Source of the DNA: Mycobacterium alsense
GTDB taxonomy: Bacteria > Actinomycetota > Actinomycetes > Mycobacteriales > Mycobacteriaceae
Reading direction: 5' to 3'
Length of the DNA stretch: 64,000 bases
Assembly: GCF_002086635.1 (NCBI RefSeq)
Contig: NZ_MVHD01000021.1
Coordinates: forward strand, 1 to 64,000
Of this stretch, positions 1-9,564 are shown in pieces; position 1 is the first letter of the stretch, and every line of letters starts with the position of its first letter. The position numbers and the translations under genes were made by a program. The notes beneath the pieces are model-generated. The model did no database searches and was not told where the DNA came from. It was given only the letters and a program-made list of their open reading frames with translations.

Positions 1-1
1 G

Positions 2-1261
2 CCCCAGACGGTGACCTTGTCGCCGCTGCCCCAGACGGTGACGATGGTGCCCCCGCCGCCGGAGTCTCCGCCGCCCGGACCGTTCGGGCCGGCCCCCGCG
101 CCGCCGCCGCCCGCGGCACCCGGGCCGGGCCAGGCCCCGTCGGCCAACCACGGCGGGCCGGGGACGGTGACGATCCCGAGCTACTCCGGTGGCCGGCGGG
201 TCGTCGGTGTCGACAGCCCGCAGGCGCCGCGGCCCCTCGACCCACCCAAACCGCCACCGGCGCCGCCCACGGCGGCGCCCCCCGACGCCTACAGCGGAAT
301 CGCCCCGGACGTCGACATCATCTCGATCCGCCAGTCCAGCCAGGCCTTCGGCCTCAAGGACGCCTACACCGGCGACGAGGACCCCCAGACGCGGGCCAAG
401 ATCGACGACGTCGAGACCATGGCGCGGGCGATCGTGCACGCCGCCAACATGGGCGCGACCGTCATCAACATCTCCGATGTGACCTGCATGAGCGCGCGCA
501 ACGTCGTCGACCAACGCGCGCTGGGCGCCGCGGTGCGCTACGCGGCCGTCGACAAGAACGTCGTCATCGTGGCGGCCGCCGGCGACACCAGCAAGAAGGA
601 CTGCAAGCAGAACCCGGCCTACGACCCCATGCAGCCCAAGGACCCCCGGGGCTGGAGCGGGGTCACCACCGTGGTGACGCCGTCGTGGTTCAGCGACTAC
701 GTCCTGACGGTCGGCGCGGTCGACACCGACGGCCGGCCGCTCACCCAGAACGGCGGGCAGGGCTCGTCCAGCGTCGCCGGGCCGTGGCTGGGCATCGCCG
801 CGCCGGGCACCGACGTCATCGGGCTGTCCCCCCGCGACGACGGCTTGATCAACGCCATCGACGGCCCGGACAACACCCTGCTGGTTCCCGCCGGCACCAG
901 CTTCGCCACCGCGATCGTGTCCGGGGTGGCCGCCCTGGTGCGCGCCAAGTACCCCCAGCTATCGGCGTATCAGATCATCAACCGGTTGGAGCGCACCGCC
1001 AGGGCGCCGGCGCGCGGGGTGGACAACCAGGTCGGCCACGGTGTCATCGACCCGGTGGCGGCGCTGACCTGGGACGTGCCCGAGGGCCCAGCGAAGCCGC
1101 CGCAGCAGCTGTCGGCGCCGCTGAACCTGCCGAAAGCGACCCCCCACCGCGATATGGTGCCAGTATGGGTGGCAGCCGGAGGGTTGACCGCAGCTCTGCT
1201 GATCGGCGGCGCCGTGTTCGGCATAGCGATGTTCATCAAACGGACACGCAAGCAGCAATGA
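2..1261 (+). CDS. mycP5: MycP5 mycosin, ESX-5 subtilisin-like protease (5' part missing)
   Basis: The reading frame is open from base 2, so the gene starts left of the window; about 420 C-terminal residues are present. Mycosins are membrane-anchored S8 proteases that stabilise the type VII secretion membrane complex. The visible part begins in the Pro-rich insertion loop typical of MycP5, then carries the catalytic serine motif [11 protein letters not shown] and the conserved [22 protein letters not shown]... block in order. A single C-terminal membrane helix ([20 protein letters not shown]) is followed by a short basic tail. The catalytic Asp and His lie in the missing part. The motif AAAGD has Asp where many subtilases have the oxyanion Asn. 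eccE5 follows after 19 bp, the standard ESX-5 order. Confidence 0.95.
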   Translation, partial: PQTVTLSPLPQTVTMVPPPPESPPPGPFGPAPAPPPPAAPGPGQAPSANHGGPGTVTIPSYSGGRRVVGVDSPQAPRPLDPPKPPPAPPTAAPPDAYSGIAPDVDIISIRQSSQAFGLKDAYTGDEDPQTRAKIDDVETMARAIVHAANMGATVINISDVTCMSARNVVDQRALGAAVRYAAVDKNVVIVAAAGDTSKKDCKQNPAYDPMQPKDPRGWSGVTTVVTPSWFSDYVLTVGAVDTDGRPLTQNGGQGSSSVAGPWLGIAAPGTDVIGLSPRDDGLINAIDGPDNTLLVPAGTSFATAIVSGVAALVRAKYPQLSAYQIINRLERTARAPARGVDNQVGHGVIDPVAALTWDVPEGPAKPPQQLSAPLNLPKATPHRDMVPVWVAAGGLTAALLIGGAVFGIAMFIKRTRKQQ

Positions 1262-1280
1262 GGTCGGAGCAGCAATAGCA

Positions 1281-2483
1281 ATGAAGGCTCAGCGCAGGTT
1301 TGGACTGTCGTTGTCGTGGCCGCGGGTCACCACGGTGTTTCTGGTCGACGTGCTCATCATGCTGGTGGCCAGCCACTGCCCGGAGTCGTGGCAGGGCGAA
1401 CACCGGATCGCGTTTTGGGTGGGCGTCGGCCTCGCGGCGTTGGTGACGCTGTTGTCGCTGGTCACCCACCACGGGCTGACGGTGACCTCCGGCCTGGCCA
1501 CGTGGCTGTGGGACTGGTCGGCCGATCCGGGCACCGCGCTCACGGCGGGCTGCACGCCCGCGATCGATCATCAGCGCCGCTTCGGGCGCGACACGGTCGG
1601 CGTGCGCCAGTACGAGGGCCATCTGGTGACGGCGATCGCGGTGGACGGCGGCGACGACGACTCCGGACGCCACCGGCACCGCACCCTGGCGGCCGTACTG
1701 CCGGTGAACGCGGTCGCGGATGGCTTGCGCCAGTTCGACATTCATCTCGACGGCATCGACATCGTGTCGATGAAGGTGCGTCGCGGCGGCCCCGAAGGCC
1801 GGGCCGCCGAAAAGTCCAAGCTGGACGACTGGGGACCCGAGGAGTGGGGGGTGGTGAGCGACGAGCCCACCTCCTTCGTGCGCCGCACGTGGCTGGTGCT
1901 GCGGATGAACCCGCAGCGCAACGTCGCGGCCGTCGCGGCGCGCGATTCGCTCGCCTCGACATTGGTGGCGGCCACCGAGCGGCTCGCCCAGGACCTCGAC
2001 GGCCACAACTGTGCTGCCCGGCCGTTGACGGCCGACGAGCTCGCCGAGGTCGACAGCGCCGTGCTGGCCGACCTGGAACCGACCTGGAGCCGCCCCGGCT
2101 GGCGGCACCTCAAGCACTTCAACGGGTTCGCCGCCAGCTTCTGGATGACGCCGTCGGACATCACCACCGAGACCCTCGAGGACCTGTTGACGCCGGACGT
2201 GGGCGCCGCGGTGATCACGATCCGGCTCCTCACCCGCGGCGGCCGGCCACACCTGTCCGCCTGGGTGCGCTACCACAGCGACCGCCGGCTGCCCCGAAGC
2301 GTGTGGTCCGGACTCAACCGGCTCACCGGCCGGCAATTGGCGGCGGTGCGCGCCAGCCTGCCCGTCCCGGCCGCCCGCCCGCTCTTGACCGTGCCCAGCC
2401 GCCCGCTGCTCGACGACGATGACCTCGTGCTCTCGGTCGGTCAGGTCCGGGAGGGCGCGGCGAGCGCGCCCGCAGCACAATGA
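1281..2483 (+). CDS. eccE5: EccE5, ESX-5 membrane complex subunit
   Basis: A 400-residue protein with two predicted N-terminal membrane helices (around residues 12-29 and 42-62) and a soluble C-terminal domain, the EccE layout. EccE5 sits at the periphery of the ESX-5 inner-membrane secretion complex with EccB, EccC, EccD and MycP. The ATG at 1281 gives the expected length (the M. tuberculosis protein is about 406 residues). Its stop overlaps the eccA5 start by 4 bp (ATGA), so the two are translationally coupled. Identification rests on gene order and recognisable sequence. Confidence 0.93.
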   Translation: MKAQRRFGLSLSWPRVTTVFLVDVLIMLVASHCPESWQGEHRIAFWVGVGLAALVTLLSLVTHHGLTVTSGLATWLWDWSADPGTALTAGCTPAIDHQRRFGRDTVGVRQYEGHLVTAIAVDGGDDDSGRHRHRTLAAVLPVNAVADGLRQFDIHLDGIDIVSMKVRRGGPEGRAAEKSKLDDWGPEEWGVVSDEPTSFVRRTWLVLRMNPQRNVAAVAARDSLASTLVAATERLAQDLDGHNCAARPLTADELAEVDSAVLADLEPTWSRPGWRHLKHFNGFAASFWMTPSDITTETLEDLLTPDVGAAVITIRLLTRGGRPHLSAWVRYHSDRRLPRSVWSGLNRLTGRQLAAVRASLPVPAARPLLTVPSRPLLDDDDLVLSVGQVREGAASAPAAQ

Positions 2484-4312
2484 CGCGCCCCCAATCGACC
2501 GCCGAAGACGCCCGCAACGCCATGGTCGCGGGACTGCTGGCGTCGGGCATTTCGGTGAACGGACTGCAGCCCAGCCACAACCCGCAGGTGGCCGCGCAGA
2601 TGTTCAACACCGCGACGGCGCTGGATCCGACGATGTGCGACGCGTGGCTGGCGCGGATGCTCGCGGGCGACCAGAGCCTCGACGTGCTCGCCGGCGCGTG
2701 GGCGTCGGTGCGGACGTTCGGCTGGGAAACCCGCCGCCTCGGGGTCACGGACCTGCAGTTTCGGCCCGAGGTCTCCGACGGGTTGTTCCTGCGCCTGGCC
2801 GTCACCAGCGTGGAGTCGCTGGCGTGCGCCTACGCCGCCGTGCTTGCCGAGGCGAAGCGCTACGAGGAGGCGGCCAAGCTGCTCGACGGCGTGGAGCCGC
2901 GCCACCCCTTCGACGAGGAACTGGTCAACTACGTGCGGGGCGTGCTGTACTTCCGCACCGGGCGCTGGCCCGACGTGCTCCTGCAATTCCCCGAGGGAAA
3001 GACCTGGCGGCATCCCGAACTCAAGGCCGCCGGCGCGGCGATGGCGACGACCGCGCTGGCGTCGCTGGGGGTGTTCGAGGAGGCCTTCCGGCGCGGCCAG
3101 GACGCGGTCGAGGGGGACCGCGTGCCGGGCGCGGCCAACATCGCCCTGTACACCCAGGGCATGTGCCTGCGGCACGTCGGCCGCGAGGAGGAGGCCGTCG
3201 AGCTGCTGCGGCGGGTGTACTCGCGCGACCCCAAGTTCGGCCCGGCGCGCGAGGCCCTGGACAACCCGAACTACCGGCTGGTGCTCACCGATCCCGAGAC
3301 GATCGAGGCCCGCACCGACCCGTGGGATCCGGACAGCGCGCCGAGCCGCGCGCAGACCGAGGCCGCCCGCCACGCCCAGGAGGCCGCCAAGTACCTGGCC
3401 GAGGGCGACGCCGAGCTCAACGCGATGCTGGGCATGGAACGGGCCAAGCGCGAAATCAAGCTGATCAAGTCGACCACCAAGGTGAACCTCGCCCGGGCCA
3501 AGATGGGCCTGCCGGTGCCGGTGACGTCGCGCCACACCCTGCTGCTGGGGCCGCCCGGGACGGGCAAGACCTCGGTGGCGCGGGCCTTCACCAAGCAGTT
3601 GTGCGGGCTCACGGTGCTGCGCAAGCCTCTGGTGGTGGAGACCAGCCGCACCAAGCTGCTGGGCCGCTACATGGCCGACGCCGAGAAGAACACCGAGGAG
3701 ATGCTCGAGGGCGCGCTGGGCGGGGCGGTCTTCTTCGACGAGATGCACACCCTGCACGAGACGGGCTACCACCAGGGCGACCCGTACGGCAACGCGATCA
3801 TCAACACGCTGCTGCTGTACATGGAGAACCACCGCGACGAGCTGGTGGTCTTCGGGGCCGGTTACGCCAAGGCCATGGACAAGATGCTCGAGGTGAATCA
3901 GGGTCTGCGGCGGCGCTTTTCGACGGTGATCGAGTTCTTCAGCTACACCCCGGAAGAGCTGGTCGCGCTGACCAAACTGATGGGCCGGGAGAACGAGGAC
4001 CTCATCACCGACGAGGCGGCCGACGCCTTGCTGCCGTCGTACACCAAGTTCTACGTCGACGAGAGCTACTCCGAAGACGGCGACCTGATCCGCGGCATCG
4101 ACACCCTGGGCAATGCCGGCTTCGTGCGCAACGTGGTGGAAAAGGCGCGCGACCACCGGAGTTTCCGCCTGGACGACGAGGACCTCGACGCGGTGCTGGC
4201 CAGCGATCTCAGCGATTTCAGTGAGGCCCAGCTGCTCCGGTTCAAGGAGCTGACCCGCGAGGACCTCGCCGAGGGCCTGCGCGCGGCGGTGGCGGAGAAA
4301 AAGACGACGTGA
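2480..4312 (+). CDS. eccA5: EccA5, AAA+ ATPase of ESX-5
   Basis: A 610-residue cytosolic AAA+ (CbxX/CfqX type) ATPase with an N-terminal TPR-like helical half (about 1-280) and a C-terminal ATPase half. Walker A GPPGTGKT lies at residues 357-364 and Walker B VFFDE at 417-421. EccA5 is associated with export of PE and PPE proteins by ESX-5, probably acting on substrate-chaperone complexes. The start codon overlaps the eccE5 stop. This is the last conserved ESX-5 gene, and the next 680 bp are regulatory sequence and small ORFs leading into PPE genes. Confidence 0.96.
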   Translation: MTRPQSTAEDARNAMVAGLLASGISVNGLQPSHNPQVAAQMFNTATALDPTMCDAWLARMLAGDQSLDVLAGAWASVRTFGWETRRLGVTDLQFRPEVSDGLFLRLAVTSVESLACAYAAVLAEAKRYEEAAKLLDGVEPRHPFDEELVNYVRGVLYFRTGRWPDVLLQFPEGKTWRHPELKAAGAAMATTALASLGVFEEAFRRGQDAVEGDRVPGAANIALYTQGMCLRHVGREEEAVELLRRVYSRDPKFGPAREALDNPNYRLVLTDPETIEARTDPWDPDSAPSRAQTEAARHAQEAAKYLAEGDAELNAMLGMERAKREIKLIKSTTKVNLARAKMGLPVPVTSRHTLLLGPPGTGKTSVARAFTKQLCGLTVLRKPLVVETSRTKLLGRYMADAEKNTEEMLEGALGGAVFFDEMHTLHETGYHQGDPYGNAIINTLLLYMENHRDELVVFGAGYAKAMDKMLEVNQGLRRRFSTVIEFFSYTPEELVALTKLMGRENEDLITDEAADALLPSYTKFYVDESYSEDGDLIRGIDTLGNAGFVRNVVEKARDHRSFRLDDEDLDAVLASDLSDFSEAQLLRFKELTREDLAEGLRAAVAEKKTT

Positions 4313-4369
4313 GAAGGCCGGGTTGGCCCGGTTCATCCCAAACCCGTTGCAAGCCTGTGGGACTTCGGC

Positions 4370-4398
4370 TTGACTGCCTCGGGCTGGGGTGCCACGAT
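4370..4398 (+). promoter_or_regulatory. Sigma-70-like promoter for the M-box transcript
   Basis: TTGACT (4370-4375) and CACGAT (4393-4398) are separated by exactly 17 bp, close to the mycobacterial SigA consensus. The predicted start, near 4405, is just before the first conserved base of the M-box. This is pattern matching only. Confidence 0.6.
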
Positions 4399-4407
4399 GG
4401 CCTGTGC

Positions 4408-4575
4408 AAGCACCTCGCTAGGTGAGGCGTCTGCACGGATACAGGCCACTGACCTCGAACGTCGAAAGACGCCCAGGGTCAGGACAGCTCCTCCCGGATT
4501 AAGGGTTGAGCCCAAGTGGCTTCCAGCTCCATCGAGCCGGATACGCCGTGTGGTGCCAAAGCTCTGACGAGAGGG
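4408..4575 (+). promoter_or_regulatory. M-box (ykoK) Mg2+ riboswitch
   Basis: The conserved M-box core elements appear in order: GCTAGGTGAGGC (4417-4428), GATACAGGCCACTG (4438-4451), GTCGAAAGACGCC (4461-4473), GGTCAGGACAG (4478-4488), AAGTGGCTTCC (4514-4524), and GTGGTGCCAAAGCTCTGACG near the 3' end (4550-4569). This family binds Mg2+ and shuts off downstream expression when Mg2+ is plentiful. A small hairpin follows (4584-4589 CCCGGA pairing with 4596-4601 TCCGGG), within a larger purine/pyrimidine-rich context that could be the expression platform. No clean T-tract is visible, so control may be Rho-dependent or translational. In M. tuberculosis an M-box precedes the PE20-PPE31 operon; here it precedes a PE20 remnant and a PPE31-like gene. 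Confidence 0.93.
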
Positions 4576-4667
4576 GTGTCGCGCCCGGATGTATTTCCGG
4601 GTCCTTCTCCCCGTGTGCAGGTAGACGGCATCCCCGTGTGCCCAGGCCGTGAGGAGGTGAGAGCGAA

Positions 4668-4745
4668 ATGAGTCCCGACGATAGTCCGTATTCCAGATCG
4701 ACCATTTCGTTTCGATCCGAACCCGGCCGCTTTCTGACAGTCTGA
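4668..4745 (+). CDS. Possible 25-residue leader ORF after the M-box
   Basis: The ATG at 4668 follows a very strong Shine-Dalgarno, GAGGAGGTGAG (4651-4661). It opens a 25-codon frame, [20 protein letters not shown]..., ending TGA at 4743. It is the first translatable ORF after the riboswitch, about 90 nt past its 3' end. It matches no family I recognise. It could be a regulatory leader peptide, a remnant, or chance; only the ribosome site argues for translation. Confidence 0.4.
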   Translation: MSPDDSPYSRSTISFRSEPGRFLTV

Positions 4746-4861
4746 ACGGTCCGTTCCGACAGGTCTCGCCCGCGCGCGTCCTGCGTGCGTGAATTCCCCG
4801 GAAAGTAGCCAGAACTCGCCGGTAACCCGGGTTCGGGTCCCTTCCGTGAGGAGCCGCTCCG

Positions 4862-4975
4862 ATGTCGTTTGTTATCGCGCGCCCGGCAGCACCTGCCGCG
4901 CAGATCCAGGTATCCGCCCTGGGCGCAACACAATTCAGCGCGCCGGCGATGGCCGTCGCGATCGCGACCAGCTAG
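4862..4975 (+). pseudogene. Collapsed PE20-like gene (37 codons)
   Basis: An intact RBS (GTGAGGAG, 4846-4853) and ATG at 4862 open a 37-codon ORF beginning MSFVIARP, the standard PE start. It then jumps to [16 protein letters not shown], which matches the PE20 segment around VSALTATQF normally found some 45 residues in. The tail is unlike PE and ends TAG at 4973. A PE domain is about 100 residues, so most of the helical hairpin is missing. It lies 14 bp before the PPE31-like start, where PE20 stands in M. tuberculosis. I read it as an internal deletion of PE20; the PE20 comparison is from memory. Confidence 0.65.
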
Positions 4976-4989
4976 GGGGAGGGCTGACG

Positions 4990-6192
4990 ATGACCGCCGC
5001 ACTGGACTTCGCAACGCTGCCGCCCGAAGTGAATTCCGCCCGCATGTACTCGGGCGCGGGTTCGGGACCGATGCTGGCCGCCGCATCGGCATGGCACGGG
5101 CTGGCCGCCGAATTGCGTTCCACCGCATTGTCTTACGGTTCGGCGCTGTCGGAGTTGACCGGCGAAGAATGGTACGGCCCGGCGTCGGCGGCGATGTCGG
5201 CCGCCGTCGCGCCGTACGTGACGTGGCTGGGCACGACCGCCCAGCTGGCCCAGCAGGCCGCCACCCAGGCCGAGGCGGCCGCGGCCGCGTACGAGGCGGC
5301 GTTCGCGGCGACCGTGCCACCGCCGGTGATCGCGGCCAACCGCGTCCAGCTGATGGCGCTGATCGCCACCAACATCCTGGGCCAGAACACCCCGGCGATC
5401 GCGGCCACCGAGGCCCAGTACGCGGAGATGTGGGCCCAGGACGCGGCCGCCATGTACGGCTACGCCGCGTCCTCGGCGATCGCCACGCAGTTGAGCGAGT
5501 TCACGGGTCCACCGCAGACCACCAGCCCCGGCGGACTGGCCGCGCAGTCGGCCGCGGTCACGCAGGCCGGCGGCACGGCGGCGGGCTCCGAGCAGTCGAC
5601 GCTGTCGCAGGTGATGTCGGCGATACCCACGACCCTGCAGGGCCTCGCGTCGTCGCCCGCATCCGCGGCGGCCCAGCCGTCCGGGCTGCTCGGCGCGCTC
5701 GGGTCGGGCTCCACGGGAAGCGACATCTGGTCCGTGTTACAGCCCAATTCGAATTTCTGGAACACCATCTCCTCGACCGGGCTCGGTATGGCGCCGGTTA
5801 CGGCGCTCGCCCCGTTGATGGGGTTGAGCTCCGGCGCGGCGAGCGCCGGGGTGTCCGGCAGCGCGTTCGGGCAGGCCGTGACGGGCGCGCTGGCGGGCCC
5901 GCTGGGCGGTGCGGGCGGGCTCGGCGGGCTCGGCGGCACCGTGTCGGCGGGTTTCGGCAAGGCCGCCTCCATCGGCGCCCTGTCGGCGCCGCCGAGCTGG
6001 GCCACGGCCGCACCGCTGCACGGCCCGCTCGCGTCGGCGCTGGGCGGCACGCCGATGACGCCGCCCCCGGCCGGGGCGGCCGGCATGCCCGGGGTGCCCG
6101 TCGGGCCCATGGGCACGCAGGCGTACGGGCGCGCCGTCCCGCAGTACGGCTTCCGTCCCACGTTCGTCACCCGGCCGCCGGCGGCCGGGTAG
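4990..6192 (+). CDS. PPE31: PPE31-like protein (PPE-SVP subfamily)
   Basis: A 400-residue PPE protein. The N-terminal PPE domain (about 1-180) starts [20 protein letters not shown], includes [13 protein letters not shown] and ends with the [14 protein letters not shown] block. A Gly/Ala-rich middle contains [12 protein letters not shown], the SVP-type motif, and the C-terminus [17 protein letters not shown] is characteristic of PPE31 and close relatives. The start at 4990 has GGGGGAGGG 8-14 bp upstream; upstream in-frame codons lack PE or PPE sequence. PPE proteins are ESX-5 substrates that act at or beyond the outer membrane, and PPE31 with PE20 has been linked to Mg2+ uptake in M. tuberculosis. 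Its PE partner here appears destroyed. Regulation by the upstream M-box is likely. Confidence 0.9.
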   Translation: MTAALDFATLPPEVNSARMYSGAGSGPMLAAASAWHGLAAELRSTALSYGSALSELTGEEWYGPASAAMSAAVAPYVTWLGTTAQLAQQAATQAEAAAAAYEAAFAATVPPPVIAANRVQLMALIATNILGQNTPAIAATEAQYAEMWAQDAAAMYGYAASSAIATQLSEFTGPPQTTSPGGLAAQSAAVTQAGGTAAGSEQSTLSQVMSAIPTTLQGLASSPASAAAQPSGLLGALGSGSTGSDIWSVLQPNSNFWNTISSTGLGMAPVTALAPLMGLSSGAASAGVSGSAFGQAVTGALAGPLGGAGGLGGLGGTVSAGFGKAASIGALSAPPSWATAAPLHGPLASALGGTPMTPPPAGAAGMPGVPVGPMGTQAYGRAVPQYGFRPTFVTRPPAAG

Positions 6193-6548
6193 CGCGCCGG
6201 GATCTCCTCCGCCGCAGGGTCGTTGGCGCGCTGGCCGCGGATTTGGCTGCCCGCGTGCTTAATTGCACAGATCAACATTCGCACAGGGTGTCTTTTCGTG
6301 CGGGAGTGCTCCGAAATGCCGTCGCACGCCGGGCATCCCGGCGGGTGCGTGCCGCCTCCCGTCATGCACATGAATTTCCATCGCCGAATCAGACGCCAAT
6401 CTGATGGATTTCATATGAACCACACAAAGTTAACAGCCAGCCCACAGGTCCGTGATTAGCATCGGGGCCATCTAAGGAACGGAGGGAATGCGTACGGCCA
6501 CCGACTCGTCGGCGGGTTCCTCGCACATGGCTATCAGGGAGGAAGTCC
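6193..6548 (+). other. Intergenic region between PPE31-like gene and next PPE module
   Basis: No credible gene. It holds a GC-rich imperfect hairpin at about 6333-6358 after the PPE gene, without a T-tract, then AT-richer sequence with the heptad array at 6420-6448 and a -10-like TAGCAT at 6457-6462. This looks like an independent promoter for the first PPE-PPE-DUF732 module. Confidence 0.5.
6420..6448 (+). promoter_or_regulatory. PhoP-box-like heptad array
   Basis: Three 7-bp elements in register at 11-bp spacing: CCACACA (6420-6426), TAACAGC (6431-6437), CCACAGG (6442-6448). The last two are each two mismatches or fewer from TCACAGC, the PhoP half-site known from M. tuberculosis (direct repeats with 4-bp spacers). 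A -10-like TAGCAT starts 9 bp downstream. Confidence 0.5.
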
Positions 6549-6614
6549 ATGTCTTTTTTTGCCGCCGAAGGGGTTTCGATGCCGGACGTCGACGCGCTGT
6601 CGCGTCGACACTAA
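6549..6614 (+). pseudogene. MSF micro-ORF, probable PE start remnant
   Basis: A strong RBS (GGAGGAAG, about 6539-6546) precedes ATG TCT TTT TTT at 6549. The ORF encodes 21 residues, MSFFAAEGVSMPDVDALSRRH, and stops at 6612. Only the Met-Ser-Phe start is PE-like; the rest shows no PE sequence. Its position directly before a PPE gene and the parallel with 4862 suggest a vestigial PE gene or a leader peptide. Confidence 0.4.
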
Positions 6615-6629
6615 TCGGAGACGACTGGC

Positions 6630-7844
6630 GTGTTTGTGGATTTCGGGGCGCTTCCGCCCGAGATCAACTCCGGTCGGATGTTCGCCGGCCCGGGGTCGGG
6701 ACCGATGCTGGCCGCCGCGGCGGCCTGGGATGCGTTGGCCGCCGAATTGCACTCCACCGCAGCCTCCTACGGGACCACGGTCGACGGGCTGGCCGTCGGG
6801 CCCTGGCACGGCCCGGCGTCGGCGGCGATGGTGAGCGCCGCCAAACCGTACGTGGCGTGGATGACGGCGACGGCGACGCAGGCGGAGCAGGCGGCCCTGC
6901 AGGCCAAGGCCGCCGCGGCCGCCTACGAGGCCGCGTTCGCGGCGACCGTCCCCCCGCCGGTGATCGAAGCCAACCGCAGCCTGCTGATGGCGCTGGTGGC
7001 CACCAACATTTTCGGCCAGAACACCCCGGCGATCGCGGCCACCGAGGCGCACTACGCCGAGATGTGGGCCCAGGACGCCGTGGCGATGTATGCCTACGCC
7101 GCGTCCTCGGCGGCCGCCACGCGGCTGACCCCGTTCGCCGAGCCGCCGCAGACGACCAACCCGGCCGCGGCCGTGGCGTCCGTAGCAGACATACCGTCGC
7201 AGCTGTCGCCGCTGATCAATGCGGTGCCCACCGCGCTGCAAAGCCTGGGGACGACAGCCCCCGCGGCCGCGACCCCGGCGGCGTCGATCATCGAGGCCAT
7301 CTATCCCGTCGTGGCGAATATCCGGCCATTTTTCGCGGCCGTCACGGGCGCTTACAGCCCGATTGGGGGGATCATTCTGCCCGGGGGCTGGTGGCTGTTT
7401 GCCCTGCAGAACCTCGGCCTCGCGCAGAACGCGCCGGGTGTCGCCCAAATGCTCAGCGGCACCACGGGCATTACCGGAGCGCTGGCCCCGCTGCGCACCG
7501 GATACGTCTCGATGGTGACCCCCGAGCCGGGAAGCGGCGCGGTGGCGGGGTCGATGGGCCGCGCCACCCTGGTCGGGTCGCTGTCGGTTCCGCAGGGCTG
7601 GGTCACGGCCGCCCCGGTGATGCGGACGGTCGCGTCGGTCCTGCCGGGGGCGAGTCTGGGGGCCGCCCCTGCTGCCGGGTCACCGGGCGCGCTGTTCGGC
7701 GAAATGGCCGCGGCGAGCCTGGCCGGGCGCGCGTTGGCGGGCACCGCGGTGCGCACCGCCGGCGCTGGCGGCACGGCCGCGGGTGCCGCGGTGGCGGAGG
7801 ACGTCGCGACCAGCGCCACGATCATTGTGATTCCGGCGGATTAA
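6630..7844 (+). CDS. PPE family protein, module 1 first gene
   Basis: 404 residues from GTG 6630 (GGAG about 10 bp upstream), beginning [18 protein letters not shown]. The N-terminal PPE domain is followed by a variable region and the motif [22 protein letters not shown], placing it in the PPE-SVP subfamily. It ends with a hydrophobic TIIVIPAD tail, as do the other first-position PPEs at 9946 and 53719. It is predicted to be exported by ESX-5. The next PPE starts 23 bp downstream, so they form one operon. No intact PE gene is adjacent. The exact M. tuberculosis orthologue (a Rv1808-like gene is plausible) is not assigned. Confidence 0.92.
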   Translation: MFVDFGALPPEINSGRMFAGPGSGPMLAAAAAWDALAAELHSTAASYGTTVDGLAVGPWHGPASAAMVSAAKPYVAWMTATATQAEQAALQAKAAAAAYEAAFAATVPPPVIEANRSLLMALVATNIFGQNTPAIAATEAHYAEMWAQDAVAMYAYAASSAAATRLTPFAEPPQTTNPAAAVASVADIPSQLSPLINAVPTALQSLGTTAPAAATPAASIIEAIYPVVANIRPFFAAVTGAYSPIGGIILPGGWWLFALQNLGLAQNAPGVAQMLSGTTGITGALAPLRTGYVSMVTPEPGSGAVAGSMGRATLVGSLSVPQGWVTAAPVMRTVASVLPGASLGAAPAAGSPGALFGEMAAASLAGRALAGTAVRTAGAGGTAAGAAVAEDVATSATIIVIPAD

Positions 7845-7867
7845 ATGGCGGATTCCGAGGTGCCGCA

Positions 7868-9241
7868 GTGACTTTCGCGAGTTCGGCCTTTCAGCCGCCG
7901 GAGATCACCTCCGGGGAGATCTACACCGGTCCGGGCGCCGGGCCCATGTTGGCGGCGGCCGCCGCCTGGGATGCCTTGGCCAGCGAATTGCAGTCCGCGG
8001 CGGCGTCTTACGGCTCAGTCGTCGAAAGCCTGGCCGCCGACGCGTGGACCGGTCCGTCGTCGGTCGCCATGGCGACCGCGGCGGCGCCCTATGTGGCGTG
8101 GATGTCGGCCACCTCGGCGCAGGCCCGGGCCGCGGCCGGGCAGGCCAGGGCGGCTGCGAGCGCCTTCGAGACCGCGTTCGCCTCGGTGGTGCCGCCGCCG
8201 GAGATCGCGGCGAACCGTACCCAACTGGCAGCGCTGGTGGCGACCAACGTTTTCGGGCAGAACACCGCGGCCATCGCGGCCACCGAGACCGAGTACGGGG
8301 AGATGTGGGCACAGGACACCGCCGCGATGCTCGGCTACGCCGGCTCGTCGGCGGCCGCGTCCCGGCTGACGCCGTTCACCGAGCCGCCGCCGACCACCGG
8401 CGCGTCCGGGCTCGCCGCGCAGGCGACCGCGCTGGGCCAGGCAAGCGGTGCCAACGCGGCGGCGGCCTTCCCGTTCGACATCGTCACGCAGTTGCTGGAG
8501 GCGATCGGCAACGCCTCCCGCGGTTACATGGAATTCTGGGGCCAGCTTCTCAACAACGTGACGGGATCACCACTAGCGGCGCAGACATGGGAGCTCACGT
8601 TCGGGATCCTCGCCGACGCCGGCCGGTTCAGCACCGTGGCCAACGACAGCATGAGCCCGGTCAACCTGGGCATGACCGAGTTCAAGATGTTCTGGACGCC
8701 GCCGGCCGCGGCCGTCGATATCCCGAGGTCGGCGCTGGGAGCCGGGCTGGGGTTGCGGTCGGCCGGGCTGACCGGCGCGGTGTCGGCGAGCGCGGGCGAG
8801 GCGAACGTGGTGGGCAGGCTGTCGGTGCCGCCGAGTTGGGCGTCGGCGGCCCCGGCGATCAGGATGGCCACCAGCGCGCTGCCGGCGACCAGCCTGGCGG
8901 CCGCCCCGGCGGGCATCCCCGGCAGCCTGGTGGGCCAAATGGCGCTGGGCGCCATGACCGGGGGCGCGCTGGGCAGCGCCGCCCCGCAGGTCCTCAGCGG
9001 CAGCGGCGCCCGCGCCCGCGCCGCCGGAAGCAAGGGCGCCGGCGAGCCCGTCAAGCTCGACCAGGTCATCGCCCGGCTGCAGAAGGAACCGGACGCGGTG
9101 CAGCACTGGAACGTCGACAAGGCGGGGCTCGACGCCCTGCTCGACCGGTTGTCGAAGAAACCCGGCATCCACGCGGTGCACGTGTCCGGTGGCGACAAGC
9201 CGAAGGTCACTCCGCCCGGCGCGCAATCGAGGGCGCCGTGA
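7868..9241 (+). CDS. PPE family protein with C-terminal PGIHAVH domain, module 1
   Basis: 457 residues from GTG 7868, starting MTFASSAFQPPEITSGEIYT, a divergent PPE start. The PPE domain ends near EMWAQDTAAMLGYAGSS, and the SVP motif is LSVPPSWASAAP. The last 60 or so residues form a separate conserved unit (KLDQVIARLQKEPDAVQHWN... then LSKKPGIHAVHVSGGD) shared with the PPEs at 11259 and 55086. The stop overlaps the start of the secreted DUF732 gene by 4 bp (GTGA). An upstream in-frame extension exists only because the other frame of the preceding PPE lacks stops. Confidence 0.9.
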   Translation: MTFASSAFQPPEITSGEIYTGPGAGPMLAAAAAWDALASELQSAAASYGSVVESLAADAWTGPSSVAMATAAAPYVAWMSATSAQARAAAGQARAAASAFETAFASVVPPPEIAANRTQLAALVATNVFGQNTAAIAATETEYGEMWAQDTAAMLGYAGSSAAASRLTPFTEPPPTTGASGLAAQATALGQASGANAAAAFPFDIVTQLLEAIGNASRGYMEFWGQLLNNVTGSPLAAQTWELTFGILADAGRFSTVANDSMSPVNLGMTEFKMFWTPPAAAVDIPRSALGAGLGLRSAGLTGAVSASAGEANVVGRLSVPPSWASAAPAIRMATSALPATSLAAAPAGIPGSLVGQMALGAMTGGALGSAAPQVLSGSGARARAAGSKGAGEPVKLDQVIARLQKEPDAVQHWNVDKAGLDALLDRLSKKPGIHAVHVSGGDKPKVTPPGAQSRAP

Positions 9242-9564
9242 AACGTCTGCTGGCGCTGGCCGGCGCCGTCGCCGCGATCGGGCTGGCGGCCCCCGCGCAC
9301 GCCGAGCCCGACGGCCCCGGCCAAGACGACACCGCCTTCCTGGCCGCCCTGGATCATGCCGGGTTCACCTATAGCAGCCCCGGCCAGGTCATCGCGTCCG
9401 CCAAGGCGGCATGCGGGATGATGAGCAAGGGTGAAACCGGGTTGCAGGTCGTCCACGACATCAAGGACCAAAACCCCGGGATGACGATGGACGGTGCGGC
9501 CCGATTCGCCGCGATCGTGGCGAACACCTACTGCCCGGAGCACCTGACCCCGAAGGGCCATTGA
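9238..9564 (+). CDS. Secreted DUF732 protein (Rv1810-like), copy 1
   Basis: 108 residues from GTG 9238, overlapping the PPE stop. The N-terminus is a Sec signal peptide (KRLLALAGAVAAIGLAAPAHA, cleavage after AHA). The mature part has the DUF732 pattern DDTAFLAALDHAGFTYSSP..., two cysteines (in KAACGMM and NTYCPEH) that probably pair, and a C-terminal helix. Function is unknown. In M. tuberculosis the homologue Rv1810 lies between PPE33 and mgtC. Translational coupling to the PPE suggests a joint role in the envelope. Confidence 0.9.
   Translation: MKRLLALAGAVAAIGLAAPAHAEPDGPGQDDTAFLAALDHAGFTYSSPGQVIASAKAACGMMSKGETGLQVVHDIKDQNPGMTMDGAARFAAIVANTYCPEHLTPKGH

Noticed and set aside
2441..4336. 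Antisense ORF opposite eccA5
   Set aside because: Shadow of eccA5, with no recognisable domain or RBS.
4789..4989. N-terminal extension of the PPE31-like protein
   Set aside because: The in-frame extension from 4789 overlaps the PE20 stub in another frame, has no PPE or signal sequence, and the RBS favours 4990.
6333..6358. Terminator after the PPE31-like gene
   Set aside because: The hairpin is imperfect and has no T-tract; listed only as part of the intergenic description.
6488..9241. 917-codon open frame starting ATG 6488 and covering two PPE genes
   Set aside because: It reads module 1's first PPE in the wrong frame and only then enters the second PPE. High-GC codon use keeps the alternative frame open; the ATG is too close to its putative RBS.
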